Under the pieces are notes generated by a model. The model had not been told where the DNA came from. It did not search any database and saw only the letters and a list, made by a program, of their open reading frames with translations. Of a stretch of DNA of 64,000 bases, positions 16,902 to 25,922 are shown piece by piece. Origin of the DNA: Yersinia massiliensis CCUG 53443 (GTDB lineage Bacteria > Pseudomonadota > Gammaproteobacteria > Enterobacterales > Enterobacteriaceae); contig NZ_HE997644.1 in NCBI RefSeq assembly GCF_000312485.1, forward strand, positions 364,625-428,624, given 5' to 3'. Position numbers and translations under genes: made by a program. Positions within the stretch are counted from its first letter, which is position 1. Each line of letters opens with the position of its first letter.

Positions 16902-17862
16902 TACGAAGAAACTCGCGATGAAAGTTTGATTTGGTGGCAAAACCCGCCTCCAGCATCACTTCCGTTATCGGTAAAGCCGTGTTCCGTAGAAGCTGCTGCG
17001 CATAGTCGATGCGCAAGCCGTTGATCCACTGTGAGACATTGCAGCCGCGCGTCAGGTTCACCGCTTTTGAAATCTGGCGCGCGGGGACCCCAGTTTTTCT
17101 CGCCAGCGTATTCAGTGTCAGGTCGGGATTCAAATACAGATTCTGCTCGCTTATCAGCATGTTGACCCGATGATAAATGGAGAGAAACGCTTCGCTATTG
17201 TTCCCTTTACTCTCTTCGGGGGGCAATACCGGCTCCCCGACCGGGAGTGACGGACGGCTGCTACCGACAATGGCAAAACAGATAAATGGCAGCAGAATAG
17301 CCTGCGAGATTGCGACCAACTGCGGTGCCTGCTGGCCCTGATAAAAATGGAAGTTGAGTGCGATGGCCAGATCGGTCAGTCCGGAAAAACAGAGAAAGCA
17401 CCCGGCGATAAAAGCGAGTGATGAGGTTGAAGCGCTGTCGCTAAGTCGCCTGAAAATGAATGTATCGCTCCCCAGCAGCGCCGTTCGAATCAGGGCACAA
17501 CCGTAGCCGACATAGAGCAGCATCAGTACTGCATCCGTGGTTGCCGGAGCGGTAAGGTTCAGCACCAGAGCGAGTATCGGCGGTACCACAAAAGCAGCGA
17601 CTTTTTGCTGTAAGCGCTGTTCTGTAAAGCAGGCAAAGCAGTGCCATGCCAGCGGTGGCAGGGTGATCGCGATGACAGACTGCAGCTGGCGCAGCAGAAT
17701 AAGATCGAACTGCCAGCGCAGGGCTGACATCAGGAGCAGCAGCGAACAGCCCACAATAAAGGTAGCGCTGTTGCGATAGCCTGCGGGACGTTGCCGGCAA
17801 ACCTTCAACAGTAAAATAAGCAAAATAGACAGGGTGAACCAGGGAAAGGGAATGGCCAGCAT
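16840..17862 (-). CDS. Membrane-anchored AraC-family transcriptional regulator
   Basis: A 340-residue protein whose first about 210 residues are six or seven hydrophobic segments (for example FTLSILLILLLK and LPPLAWHCFACF). The C-terminal AraC/XylS DNA-binding domain spans about 235-335 (LARKTGVPARQISKAVN, then ITEVMLEAGFATKSNFHREF and GVTPTDYRR). This is the known but uncommon class of regulator with an integral-membrane N-terminus, which would sense a membrane or periplasmic signal. Its gene ends inside the convergent hydrolase gene, so the two probably travel together. The target is unknown; the hydrolase is a candidate. Confidence 0.8.
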   Translation of the reverse strand: MLAIPFPWFTLSILLILLLKVCRQRPAGYRNSATFIVGCSLLLLMSALRWQFDLILLRQLQSVIAITLPPLAWHCFACFTEQRLQQKVAAFVVPPILALVLNLTAPATTDAVLMLLYVGYGCALIRTALLGSDTFIFRRLSDSASTSSLAFIAGCFLCFSGLTDLAIALNFHFYQGQQAPQLVAISQAILLPFICFAIVGSSRPSLPVGEPVLPPEESKGNNSEAFLSIYHRVNMLISEQNLYLNPDLTLNTLARKTGVPARQISKAVNLTRGCNVSQWINGLRIDYAQQLLRNTALPITEVMLEAGFATKSNFHREFLRISGVTPTDYRRAAAENREPD

Positions 17863-18227
17863 GTGATACCTGTACGCAAAGCATTTATATCAGGGGATAT
17901 GTTGTGCCATAAACAGGTACAAAAAAACACTGCCAGGTACATAAATCTTCAACGATTCAACTCGTTCACTCTGTATACGCCTTCTAGGCTTATGAAGTCG
18001 TCATTTTGAATAACGTAATAATCTGCGTGTTGCCCCCCAGCCTGAAATTAATGTCCAAAACAGTGCATCAGCTTAAGTCCGAGCAAACACATATCTACGT
18101 AAGTGTATATACGGTCTAAATGTGACGCTTCAGAATGCCCCCTCTCCTTGCCCATTCGACCATAGGTTTTCGTGCACCGTTTTCTCCAAAATGAGGATTG
18201 AGCCGATTAGCCGCTCTATTCGGCTCA
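17863..18227. mobile_element. Right end of the IS-like element and flanking sequence
   Basis: The inverted terminal repeat is at 18111-18130 (ends ATGTGACGCTT) and is followed directly by CAGAATGCCC (18131-18140), part of the direct repeat shared with 15040-15054. The fragment TTAATGTCCA near 18045 resembles the short TGGACA-type repeats at the left end in inverse orientation. The rest is promoter DNA for the AraC gene and the end of the LysR gene. No gene was seen. Confidence 0.6.
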
Positions 18228-19136
18228 TCAGGACATTGCCAGCCCTTGCACGTAATCCTCAAAGACCGGATGCCCAATCACCACATCAATGAAACAGCTC
18301 AATGCGGGCGAGTTGAGTTTGCGGCTGGGGTAGACCAAATACAGCTCATTTCCTTCAGCCTGCCATTCGGGCAGCACCTCGACCAACTGGCGATTCGTCA
18401 CCACTTCGCGGCTGAGAAATGCCGGAAGTAAGGTGATCCCCGCCCCTGTTAGCGCGCATTCTCGTGCATACAACAGGTTATCCGTCACATGCTGCACCGG
18501 TACTTGCCAGCGATAAAATTCATCTTTACGGCGTAAAATCAGCGCCTGCCAAGCACGATGGGCGATGCAATGGTGCGCCTCCAATTGGCGTGGATGTGAC
18601 AAGGGTGGATGCTGCGCCAAATAGTCTGGCGAGGCCAGCAGATAGCGAGGGGCATACCCTAGCCGACGACCAATAAGCGACGAATCCTGTGGTTTGCCGG
18701 TTCGCAAGGCCACATCAAATCCCTCTTCCACCAAATCCACCATGGTATCTGACACTAAAACTTCCAACTGTACATCCGGATATTGCTGCTGAAAATCAGT
18801 CGCCAACCGCGCCAGCAAAGTGGCACCTAATCCGGCAGGCGTCGAAATCCGTAAACGACCACTGGGATTCGCCTTCAGGCGTTGCAGTGCCAGATCCGCA
18901 CGCTCAGCCGCTTGCAACATCTCTTGGCAATGCAACAAATACCGTTCACCGGCAAAGGTCAGATTCAACTGGCGGGTGGTTCGGTTAAGCAACCGAATCC
19001 CTAAACGTTGCTCTAACTGGCTGATGCGCTGGCTAACACTCGATTTTGGCAATCCGACCCTTTCCGCCGCGCGCGTAAAACTGCCGCATTCCGCCACGTG
19101 CGCAAACAGCGCCATATCCTGCAGCTGCTTAAACAT
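18228..19136 (-). CDS. LysR-family transcriptional regulator
   Basis: A 302-residue LysR regulator. The N-terminal winged helix-turn-helix (ALFAHVAECGSFTRAAERVGLPKSSVSQRISQLEQRLG, described here by its ends) occupies residues 8-65, followed by RTTRQLNLT. A periplasmic-binding-protein-like effector domain fills the rest. It is divergent from the neighbouring oxidoreductase gene across about 115 bases, the usual arrangement of a LysR regulator and its target. The effector is unknown. Confidence 0.88.
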   Translation of the reverse strand: MFKQLQDMALFAHVAECGSFTRAAERVGLPKSSVSQRISQLEQRLGIRLLNRTTRQLNLTFAGERYLLHCQEMLQAAERADLALQRLKANPSGRLRISTPAGLGATLLARLATDFQQQYPDVQLEVLVSDTMVDLVEEGFDVALRTGKPQDSSLIGRRLGYAPRYLLASPDYLAQHPPLSHPRQLEAHHCIAHRAWQALILRRKDEFYRWQVPVQHVTDNLLYARECALTGAGITLLPAFLSREVVTNRQLVEVLPEWQAEGNELYLVYPSRKLNSPALSCFIDVVIGHPVFEDYVQGLAMS

Positions 19137-19253
19137 GATTGTTCTTAAACATGATTGTTTATCTCAGACGAACACTGCGTTAGTGATTGTCCATCTTATC
19201 ACTGCTATCAGTTAAGTCTAAACTCTCTTAACACACTCAACAGGACAATAAAA

Positions 19254-20255
19254 ATGACCTTTAAAGCCATCGCTGTGAACCCACAACAACCTGCCGACTT
19301 TGTAGAAATCGCGCTAGATAGACTCGCACCCGGCCCCTTTGATTTGCTGGTTGAAGTTAAAGCGGCCTCCATCAATCCGGTGGATACCAAAGTACACAGC
19401 AGCTTGAAAAAAAATGGCCTACAGCAGCCTCGGGTTTTGGGCTGGGACGCAGCAGGGGTGGTGATCAGTGTTGGAGATAAGGTTACCGGTTTCCATGCTG
19501 GTGATGAGGTTTGGTACGCGGGTGATATCACTCGCGCTGGCAGTAATGCACAGCAACAGTTAGTCGATGCCCGCATTGCAGCCCATAAACCCCACTCAAT
19601 GAATTGGGCGCAGGCTGCCGCTATCCCTTTAACCGCTATTACTGCATGGGAAGCCTTGTTTGAACACTTGAAGATTCAGCAAGCCAGCGCAGGAAAAAGT
19701 CTGCTTATCATCGGTGGTGCGGGTGGTGTGGGATCACTGGCGATTCCGTTGGCCGCCTTACGCAGCCAAGTCAAAGTGATTGCGACCGCATCACGCCCAG
19801 CATCTGCCGCTTGGTGCCGTGAACGAGGAGCTGACCTGACGGTTGATTATCGCGACCTGAAAGCACAGTTAGCAAAAGAAGGTATCGATAAAGTGGATTA
19901 CATTCTCTGCCTAAATGATACAGACGGTCACTGGTCGGCTATCAGCGAATTGATCGCACCGCTGGGGCAGATATGCACCATCGTTGAGAATGAAAAACCT
20001 TTGGATCAGAATCAGTTAAAACTGAAAAGTGCCGCTTTGCATTGGGAGTTTATGTTCACGCGTAGCATGTTTTCTACGCCAGATATTGCCCAACAAGGGG
20101 AAATCCTAAAACAGGTGAGCCAGTTGGTGGATGAGGGCAAACTGCAAGGCACGCTAAGCGAAACCCTGCACGGCCTGACCGTTGAAAACCTGCATGCCGC
20201 CCATGCACAAGTGGCAGAGGGGCATATGCAGGGCAAAATTGTGATTGCTTACTAA
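19254..20255 (+). CDS. Zinc-type alcohol dehydrogenase-like NADPH oxidoreductase (MDR family)
   Basis: A 333-residue medium-chain dehydrogenase/reductase. The N-terminal GroES-like domain carries SINPVDTKVHSS and VLGWDAAGVVISVGD; the Rossmann domain carries LLIIGGAGGVGSLAIPLA. The layout matches the zinc-binding alcohol dehydrogenase family 1 proteins, many of which lack the catalytic zinc ligands and act as quinone or enal reductases. The start was chosen at the ATG preceded by CAGGACAA; an earlier in-frame ATG runs through the LysR promoter. Probably controlled by the divergent LysR protein. Confidence 0.85.
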   Translation: MTFKAIAVNPQQPADFVEIALDRLAPGPFDLLVEVKAASINPVDTKVHSSLKKNGLQQPRVLGWDAAGVVISVGDKVTGFHAGDEVWYAGDITRAGSNAQQQLVDARIAAHKPHSMNWAQAAAIPLTAITAWEALFEHLKIQQASAGKSLLIIGGAGGVGSLAIPLAALRSQVKVIATASRPASAAWCRERGADLTVDYRDLKAQLAKEGIDKVDYILCLNDTDGHWSAISELIAPLGQICTIVENEKPLDQNQLKLKSAALHWEFMFTRSMFSTPDIAQQGEILKQVSQLVDEGKLQGTLSETLHGLTVENLHAAHAQVAEGHMQGKIVIAY

Positions 20256-20289
20256 AACACTGATAACTAACTCAGGCAGCGATGACTGA

Positions 20290-21573
20290 CTAACGCAACT
20301 CTTCCCGCGCTTCAACCAATACTGAAGGGCGGGCAAGGCGTTGCAGGTCGGCGGCCAACAGCTGCTGCACCAGCTCGACACAGCGTAAGAAACGTTCGTC
20401 ATAATCGGCAGACTCAACATGCACGTATTCAATATTATTGCTGCGCAACATCTGCTCCAATAAGTTCTGGAAAGATTTACGGTCACGATCACTGCCAAGG
20501 CTGCGTAAACCATCGGCCACCCACGGCGTGTTGTTCTCCAGCAAAATCACCAGATCAAAGCGATATTCATCAATTAACGCTTGTACGAAGGGGTGTTCGC
20601 GCCCCTCATATTTTTTGCAGAACGCCTGCGTGGTCACAAAATCGGTATCGATAAACGCCACTTTATTGGCGTACTTCACCGCAAAATCCACGTACTGCGC
20701 CTGTCCGAGCGCGATCTTGTCATAATCTGAATATTGCAGTGCCATCTCATCGCCACCCAGATGAGAGAAAACATAATCGCGGCCATATTCCCACGCACTG
20801 GTGGTATTGAAGATATTGGCTAACTTATTGACCAACGTTGATTTACCGCTGGATTCCCCCCCGAGTATCGCCACTGTCCGGACAAAAAAGGGCTTCACTT
20901 CTGTTGGAATATAATCCCAGTAGCGGAAAGGGTCGCGGCGGATTTGGCGGCCACTGATATTCATAAATGAGCGCTGTGGGTCGATCAGAATCGTTTCGAT
21001 ACCTAGCTGCTCACGGTAACGCGGCGCATCCTGACTTTCACTAGAGTAAATAAAACTGGGGATAATGCCCTTTTCCGCCATAAATTTCTTAACGCCACGG
21101 CTCCATACATCCCAACCGTGCGGATAAGGCTCAATCCCATGTTCATCAAAGGAATGAATGTGGATATTTTTCTGATACTTAAAGGTTTGCAGTAACCAGC
21201 GTAGGCGGTCGCTGACGGTCGGCTGCTGTGACATCGAACTGTTTTCGAACAGTTCGCGATCTCGTGGCTCATCGTGGCACAAAATGACATGTAGTTCGTC
21301 AACCTGACTACAGGCACGTTGGATTAAAAAGATATGGCCGGTGTGGAGCGGGTAAAATTTACCAAACACCACGCCGACTTTTTTCTCGCGGCGTGGGAAT
21401 TCTAGCTCAAGAAAACGGTGCAGAGCTTCAAGCTTTTGCGCACTGGGGCTTTTAATTTTGTCGTTGAGCAACTGGCTTAAATAGCCTTTCGTCATGCCGC
21501 TGGCTTCAGCGACCTGTTGTAAGGTACAACCCTTTTGCTTAATTGCGGTTTTGAGATAGTCAAACTGCAGCAT
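20290..21573 (-). CDS. nadR: NadR: NAD biosynthesis repressor, NMN adenylyltransferase and ribosylnicotinamide kinase
   Basis: A 427-residue trifunctional protein. An N-terminal helix-turn-helix (about 1-60, TLQQVAEASGMTKGYLSQLL) is followed by an NMN adenylyltransferase domain with GKFYPLHTGH and a C-terminal ribosylnicotinamide kinase domain with Walker A GGESSGKST. It represses NAD synthesis genes and supports nicotinamide riboside salvage. It ends the serB-radA-nadR group, as in E. coli. Slightly longer than the E. coli protein, mainly at the C-terminus. Confidence 0.95.
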   Translation of the reverse strand: MLQFDYLKTAIKQKGCTLQQVAEASGMTKGYLSQLLNDKIKSPSAQKLEALHRFLELEFPRREKKVGVVFGKFYPLHTGHIFLIQRACSQVDELHVILCHDEPRDRELFENSSMSQQPTVSDRLRWLLQTFKYQKNIHIHSFDEHGIEPYPHGWDVWSRGVKKFMAEKGIIPSFIYSSESQDAPRYREQLGIETILIDPQRSFMNISGRQIRRDPFRYWDYIPTEVKPFFVRTVAILGGESSGKSTLVNKLANIFNTTSAWEYGRDYVFSHLGGDEMALQYSDYDKIALGQAQYVDFAVKYANKVAFIDTDFVTTQAFCKKYEGREHPFVQALIDEYRFDLVILLENNTPWVADGLRSLGSDRDRKSFQNLLEQMLRSNNIEYVHVESADYDERFLRCVELVQQLLAADLQRLARPSVLVEAREELR

Positions 21574-21646
21574 GCCGCCTCCTTGTTTAGTGCGCTAAAC
21601 AAAAATAACACAGTATGCTGCGAGATTGACACGACTAAATATGCCG

Positions 21647-23029
21647 TTACAGATCTTCTAAAACGGCGAGCGCATCGGCCAGCTTTTTCACGCCGAAAAC
21701 CTGCATATTGGGCAGCGGTTTTTTAGGCATATTGGCATGAGGAACGATGGCACGCTTAAATCCATGCTTGGCTGCTTCAGAAATACGTTCCTGACCACTG
21801 GGCACCGGCCTGATTTCACCGGCCAACCCCACCTCACCGAACACCACGAGATCTTGTGGCAGTGGGCGGTCACGCAGACTGGAAACCAGCGACATCAACA
21901 AGGCCAGATCCGCACTGGTTTCAGTCACTTTCACGCCGCCGACCACATTGACGAAGACATCTTGATCCGACATCTGCAAACCACCATGGCGATGCAAAAC
22001 CGCCAGTAAGATGGCTAACCGGTTTTGTTCCAGCCCCACCGCCACACGGCGCGGGTTAGACATCATGGAGTGATCCACGAGCGCTTGTATCTCAACCAAG
22101 AGCGGGCGCGTGCCTTCCCATACCACCATCACTGAGCTTCCCGCTGTGACTTCATCGCCACGGCTGAGGAAAATCGCTGATGGATTGCTGACTTCGCGCA
22201 GACCTTGTTCGGTCATGGCAAAGACACCTAACTCATTGACGGCCCCGAAACGGTTTTTATGGCTGCGCAAGGTGCGGAATCGTGAGTCACCGTCACCATC
22301 GAGCATCACCGAACAGTCGATGCAATGCTCTAATACTTTTGGCCCCGCCAGCGAGCCATCTTTGGTCACATGGCCGACCATCACAATGGCAACACCCCGT
22401 GTTTTAGCAAAACGCGTCAGGTAAGCCGCGGTTTCGCGCACTTGCGCCACACTGCCCGGTGATGATTGGATATCGGCCATGTGCATGACCTGAATGGAGT
22501 CGATCACCATCAGCCGCGGTTGTTCTTGTTCGGCAATCAGGCAGATCTGTTCGATGCTGGTTTCCGATAGCATATTCAGGCCAGCAGTGGGTAGCCCCAA
22601 GCGATGGGCGCGCATAGCCACCTGTTGCAGCGACTCTTCGCCGGTGACATACAGGGTTTTCATGTTTTCGGACAGTTTGCAGAGAGTTTGTAGCAACAGA
22701 GTACTTTTCCCCGCGCCCGGATTGCCCCCAATCAGAATGGCGCTGCCGGGTACGACACCACCGCCCAGCACCCGATCAAACTCGAGAAAGCCCGTTGAAA
22801 AACGAGGCACTTCTTCGAGGCTAATGTCCGAGAGTTTTTGGACTCGACTCACCCCTGCATCACCCGCATAGCCGGTAAAACGTTCAGTACGGGATGACGA
22901 TGAGGCCGCCGCCAACCGAATTTCGGTAATGGTGTTCCAAGCATTACATGCGCTGCACTGCCCTTGCCAGCGCGGATAATCCGCCCCGCATTCATTACAG
23001 ACAAATGCCCGTTTCGGCGCTTTAGCCAC
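21647..23029 (-). CDS. radA: DNA repair protein RadA
   Basis: A 460-residue RecA-like ATPase that promotes branch migration of recombination intermediates. An N-terminal four-cysteine zinc finger (CNECG and CSACN, residues 11-31) precedes a RecA domain with Walker A GGNPGAGKS and the RadA-specific SHKNRFG motif. A C-terminal Lon-protease-like domain includes GEVGLAGEIRPV. It lies between serB and nadR. The spacer to serB is expanded by a 123 bp tandem repeat. Confidence 0.96.
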   Translation of the reverse strand: MAKAPKRAFVCNECGADYPRWQGQCSACNAWNTITEIRLAAASSSSRTERFTGYAGDAGVSRVQKLSDISLEEVPRFSTGFLEFDRVLGGGVVPGSAILIGGNPGAGKSTLLLQTLCKLSENMKTLYVTGEESLQQVAMRAHRLGLPTAGLNMLSETSIEQICLIAEQEQPRLMVIDSIQVMHMADIQSSPGSVAQVRETAAYLTRFAKTRGVAIVMVGHVTKDGSLAGPKVLEHCIDCSVMLDGDGDSRFRTLRSHKNRFGAVNELGVFAMTEQGLREVSNPSAIFLSRGDEVTAGSSVMVVWEGTRPLLVEIQALVDHSMMSNPRRVAVGLEQNRLAILLAVLHRHGGLQMSDQDVFVNVVGGVKVTETSADLALLMSLVSSLRDRPLPQDLVVFGEVGLAGEIRPVPSGQERISEAAKHGFKRAIVPHANMPKKPLPNMQVFGVKKLADALAVLEDL

Positions 23030-23069
23030 GATTCACCTCAATCAAATAAAAAACGTCCCGCAAACGCGT

Positions 23070-23388
23070 CCCGATAAACTGACTCTCGTCAGTGATTCGG
23101 GTAAGTGAGCGCCGCTAACAACGCTGTCGTGCCAAGGGCCAAAGGGAATCCCAAAGACATTGGTGCTACAGCTAGGCAGCCAGCAAACGCATCCCGATGA
23201 GCTGACACTCGTCAGTGATTCGGGTAAGTGAGCGCCGCTAACAACGCTGTCGCGCCAAGGGCCAAAGGGAATCCCAAAGACATTGGTGCTACAGCTAGGC
23301 AGCCAGCAAACGCGTCCCGATGAGCTGACTCTCGTCAGTGATTCGGGCAAGTGAGCGCCGCTAACAACGCTGTCGCGCCAAGGGCGCA
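23070..23388. repeat. 123 bp tandem repeat (2.6 copies) in the serB-radA spacer
   Basis: Hairpin cores start at 23070, 23193 and 23316, an exact 123 bp period. Each reads CCCGA, four bases, CTGAC, four-base loop, GTCAG, TGAT, TCGGG, and is followed by TAAGTGAGCGCCGCTAACAACGCTGTCG or a close variant (quoted in full only for length). The first two units also carry CCAAAGACATTGGTGCTACA; the third is cut short after GCGCCAAGGGC. Transcribed with serB-radA (minus strand), two of the three hairpin loops become GAGA, a GNRA tetraloop. A diverged solo copy lies at 13074. Confidence 0.9.
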
Positions 23389-23392
23389 GGGA

Positions 23393-24370
23393 TTAGCGCT
23401 CCTCGTGCTTCAAACTCCCTGTCAAAATACAAAGCACACTCATTAGGTCACCATGCCTGATCGCCACTTTCGCTTTAGCGTAAACTTTCGGTTTGGCGTG
23501 AAATGCCAGACCTAACCCTGCGGCTTGCATCATTTTTAGGTCATTGGCGCCGTCGCCTATTGCGACGGTCTGCGCCACGGGGATATTCAATTTTTCGGCC
23601 AGTTTTAGCAGGGTGTCGGCTTTATATTGTGCATCAACGATTGGTCCAAGTACCTTGCCTGTCAGCTTGCCATCTTTGATCTCAAGTTCGTTGGCTGCGA
23701 CTTCTACCAGTCGTAATTTGTCGCGCAGGTATTCGGCATAATAGGTAAAGCCGCCAGAGGCAATCGCCACATGCCAATCCAGCGCTTGGAGCTTGCGCAC
23801 TAGGCTAGTCAAACCCGGCATTAAAGGCAGTTCGTCGCGGACTTGTTTGAGAATATTGGCATCGGCCCCTTTGAGGGTCGCGACTCGCTGGCGCAGGCTA
23901 GCGGCGAAATCCAGCTCACCTTGCATGGCGCGTTCAGTGACCGCCGCAACTTCTTCACCCACCCCTGCCAGTTTGGCGATTTCATCGATACATTCTATTT
24001 GGATGGCGGTAGAGTCCATGTCCATGACGAGTAAACCAGGGGTACGTAAATGGGGGATAGCACCCAATGGCGCAACATCCAGGCCACTTTCATCCGCCAG
24101 CGTTTTAATGCGTGGTGTTAGGCTACCTGCAAGGCGGATCACCTGATAATCATCCACACACCAAGCAGACACAATCACCATTGCCGCACCTAACTGGCGT
24201 TGGAAATGGGTAATACGCTTTTTATCTAGCTTCCTACCGTACAACAGCCAACCCGTGTGACCAGCACGATAATCCAGCGGCATGACTTCATCACCACTGA
24301 GTGAAAGTGGCAGACCCGGCCATTGGTAGATCTCCGAAGGAAGATCACAATAGGTCAGACTATTAGACAT
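23393..24370 (-). CDS. serB: Phosphoserine phosphatase SerB
   Basis: A 325-residue HAD-superfamily enzyme performing the last step of serine biosynthesis. Motif I is DMDSTAIQIECIDEIA with the nucleophilic Asp; motif II is AIASGGFTYYAEYL; motif III/IV is VAIGDGANDLKMM. An N-terminal ACT-like extension occupies about 100 residues. It is divergent from smp and upstream of radA and nadR. Confidence 0.96.
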   Translation of the reverse strand: MSNSLTYCDLPSEIYQWPGLPLSLSGDEVMPLDYRAGHTGWLLYGRKLDKKRITHFQRQLGAAMVIVSAWCVDDYQVIRLAGSLTPRIKTLADESGLDVAPLGAIPHLRTPGLLVMDMDSTAIQIECIDEIAKLAGVGEEVAAVTERAMQGELDFAASLRQRVATLKGADANILKQVRDELPLMPGLTSLVRKLQALDWHVAIASGGFTYYAEYLRDKLRLVEVAANELEIKDGKLTGKVLGPIVDAQYKADTLLKLAEKLNIPVAQTVAIGDGANDLKMMQAAGLGLAFHAKPKVYAKAKVAIRHGDLMSVLCILTGSLKHEER

Positions 24371-24584
24371 GAAAAACTCCTGTAGAAAACCAGACTCAGC
24401 AAGATAAACCCTGTCGCTTTCGCGTTTGTGTCAGGCCGCCATTGCGCCAACACCGCCCACCTATCGCCGACGGGCGTTCAATCCCATAGTATCGTGAAAG
24501 ATGAAGGGTAAAACAACGCATCAAGCTATCCTATCGCGCTGGCTTCTGGCAACATAAAGTCACCGAATTCGGCAAGGAACCTGC

Positions 24585-25262
24585 ATGGCCAAGGCTAAAT
24601 TAAAATTTCGACTGCATCGCACCGCTATTGTCCTGATTTGTCTGGCATTGTTAGTTTTGCTTATGCAAGGTGCATCCTATTTCAGCCTCAGTCACCAACT
24701 AGCGCGTTCGGAACAAGTTGAAGAACTGGCCAAAACGTTGGCAAAACAAGTCACTTTCAGCCTATCGCCCATTATGGACAGCGGTGATGATGATATCGAT
24801 AGCCAAAAAGTCGATGCGGTACTTCAGCAGTTGACACAATCTAGCCGCATCTTGGATGCCAGTGTTTATCAGATTGACGGTACGCTCGTGGCCGCTGCTG
24901 GTGAAAACGTCAAAGTCCGTGATCGGCTGGCTTTAGATGGTAAACGCCCCGGCAGTTATTTCAATCACCAGATTGTCGAGCTGATTCCCGGCAAGAGCGG
25001 GCCAAGTGGATTTTTGCGGATGACGCTAGATACCCATGTTTTGGCGACAGAATCCAAGCAAGTGGACAATACCACCAACTTACTGCGCCTGATGATACTG
25101 GTCGCGCTCGCTGTGGGTATCATTCTGGCCCGAACCTTACTGCAAGGCCGCCGCAGCCGCTGGCAGCAATCACCTTATCTGCTGACCGCGAATACGCCAG
25201 TAAAAGAAGACGATGGTGAAGATGATGTGCCAAAGTCAGACCCAAAATCTGACGAAAAATAG
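24585..25262 (+). CDS. smp: SMP/YtjB family inner-membrane protein
   Basis: A 225-residue protein with two transmembrane segments (about 14-34 and 167-185) flanking an approximately 130-residue periplasmic domain and a short acidic cytoplasmic tail. It matches the SMP (YtjB) family, encoded divergently from serB in enterics. Function is not established. AAGGAACCTGC precedes the ATG. Confidence 0.88.
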   Translation: MAKAKLKFRLHRTAIVLICLALLVLLMQGASYFSLSHQLARSEQVEELAKTLAKQVTFSLSPIMDSGDDDIDSQKVDAVLQQLTQSSRILDASVYQIDGTLVAAAGENVKVRDRLALDGKRPGSYFNHQIVELIPGKSGPSGFLRMTLDTHVLATESKQVDNTTNLLRLMILVALAVGIILARTLLQGRRSRWQQSPYLLTANTPVKEDDGEDDVPKSDPKSDEK

Positions 25263-25289
25263 TGCTGTGCTGATGTGACAGGATAATGG

Positions 25290-25673
25290 CTATTCATCGT
25301 CATCGTTTCGCGACTCAATAATACGTAATGAGCTTAAAATATCTGCATCAGCTTTATTTATTTTAATTTTCAGTGTGTCATAAACATCTTCGCGTCGATC
25401 GACAGTAATAACAGTGATAACAATACTGAATTCACCGCTCGGTGTTTCGGTAACCTGATAGATTAATCGATAGCCATCACTGCGTAGCTTGATTTTGTAG
25501 CACCGCTCAATACCAGATAACTTATGTTTCTGTGGTTTAAGCGCCTCAAGAGACTGAGCTCGTTTTTTCAACTTTTTCTTAAAACTATTTCTGACTTTAG
25601 CGTCAAGAGCATCCCACTCTTTTTTGGCGCTTTTCTTAAATTTTAGCTGCGGCTTGAAATCATTCCCTGACAA
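25290..25673 (-). CDS. RelE/StbE-family toxin
   Basis: A 127-residue type II toxin candidate. The RelE-fold core FKKSAKKEWDAL, VRNSFKKKL, CYKIKLRSDGYRLIYQV and VITVDRR matches the StbE/RelE mRNA-interferase family. A C-terminal tail of about 30 residues (DTLKIKINKADADILSS and onward) extends beyond usual family length. The start is TTG, immediately after the antitoxin TAA, with GGAGG about nine bases upstream, so translation should be tightly coupled to the antitoxin. Confidence 0.82.
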   Translation of the reverse strand: MSGNDFKPQLKFKKSAKKEWDALDAKVRNSFKKKLKKRAQSLEALKPQKHKLSGIERCYKIKLRSDGYRLIYQVTETPSGEFSIVITVITVDRREDVYDTLKIKINKADADILSSLRIIESRNDDDE

Positions 25674-25922
25674 TTACAGATCCTCCCACTTAACCTCGAC
25701 TTCTTCCTCATTGAGACGGTTCTTAACAAGGAGTGCTAGTTCTCGATCTTCAATAAGATCAAGCATTGCTGCATATAACTCAGCAGGTACGCAGTAAAAT
25801 GCAGGCTTACTATGATTTAGTATCGCAACAGGACGGCCGCCGGCAGATTGCATTGTGGCTGTTGGATTTCTTTTTAGTTCGCTAATAGACGCAGAGCGAT
25901 CAGCAAGAATGGTAGTAGCCAT
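25674..25922 (-). CDS. Phd/YefM (StbD-like) antitoxin
   Basis: An 82-residue antitoxin that should bind and neutralise the downstream toxin and autorepress the operon. The N-terminal DNA-binding fold SASISELKRNPTATMQSAG and the motif PVAILNHSKPAFYCVPAELYAAML are typical of StbD/YefM. The start at 25922 was chosen because GAGGT lies nine bases upstream; an ATG eight codons earlier has no ribosome site. Confidence 0.85.
   Translation of the reverse strand: MATTILADRSASISELKRNPTATMQSAGGRPVAILNHSKPAFYCVPAELYAAMLDLIEDRELALLVKNRLNEEEVEVKWEDL

Noticed and set aside
23042-23350. 102-codon minus-strand frame with a 41-residue internal repeat
   Set aside because: It stays open only because the 123 bp repeat is a multiple of three. 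No ribosome site or protein family is evident, and the DNA signal is the hairpin.
23070-23388. Possible CRISPR array
   Set aside because: Repeats are directly adjacent with no unique spacers, and no cas gene is present.
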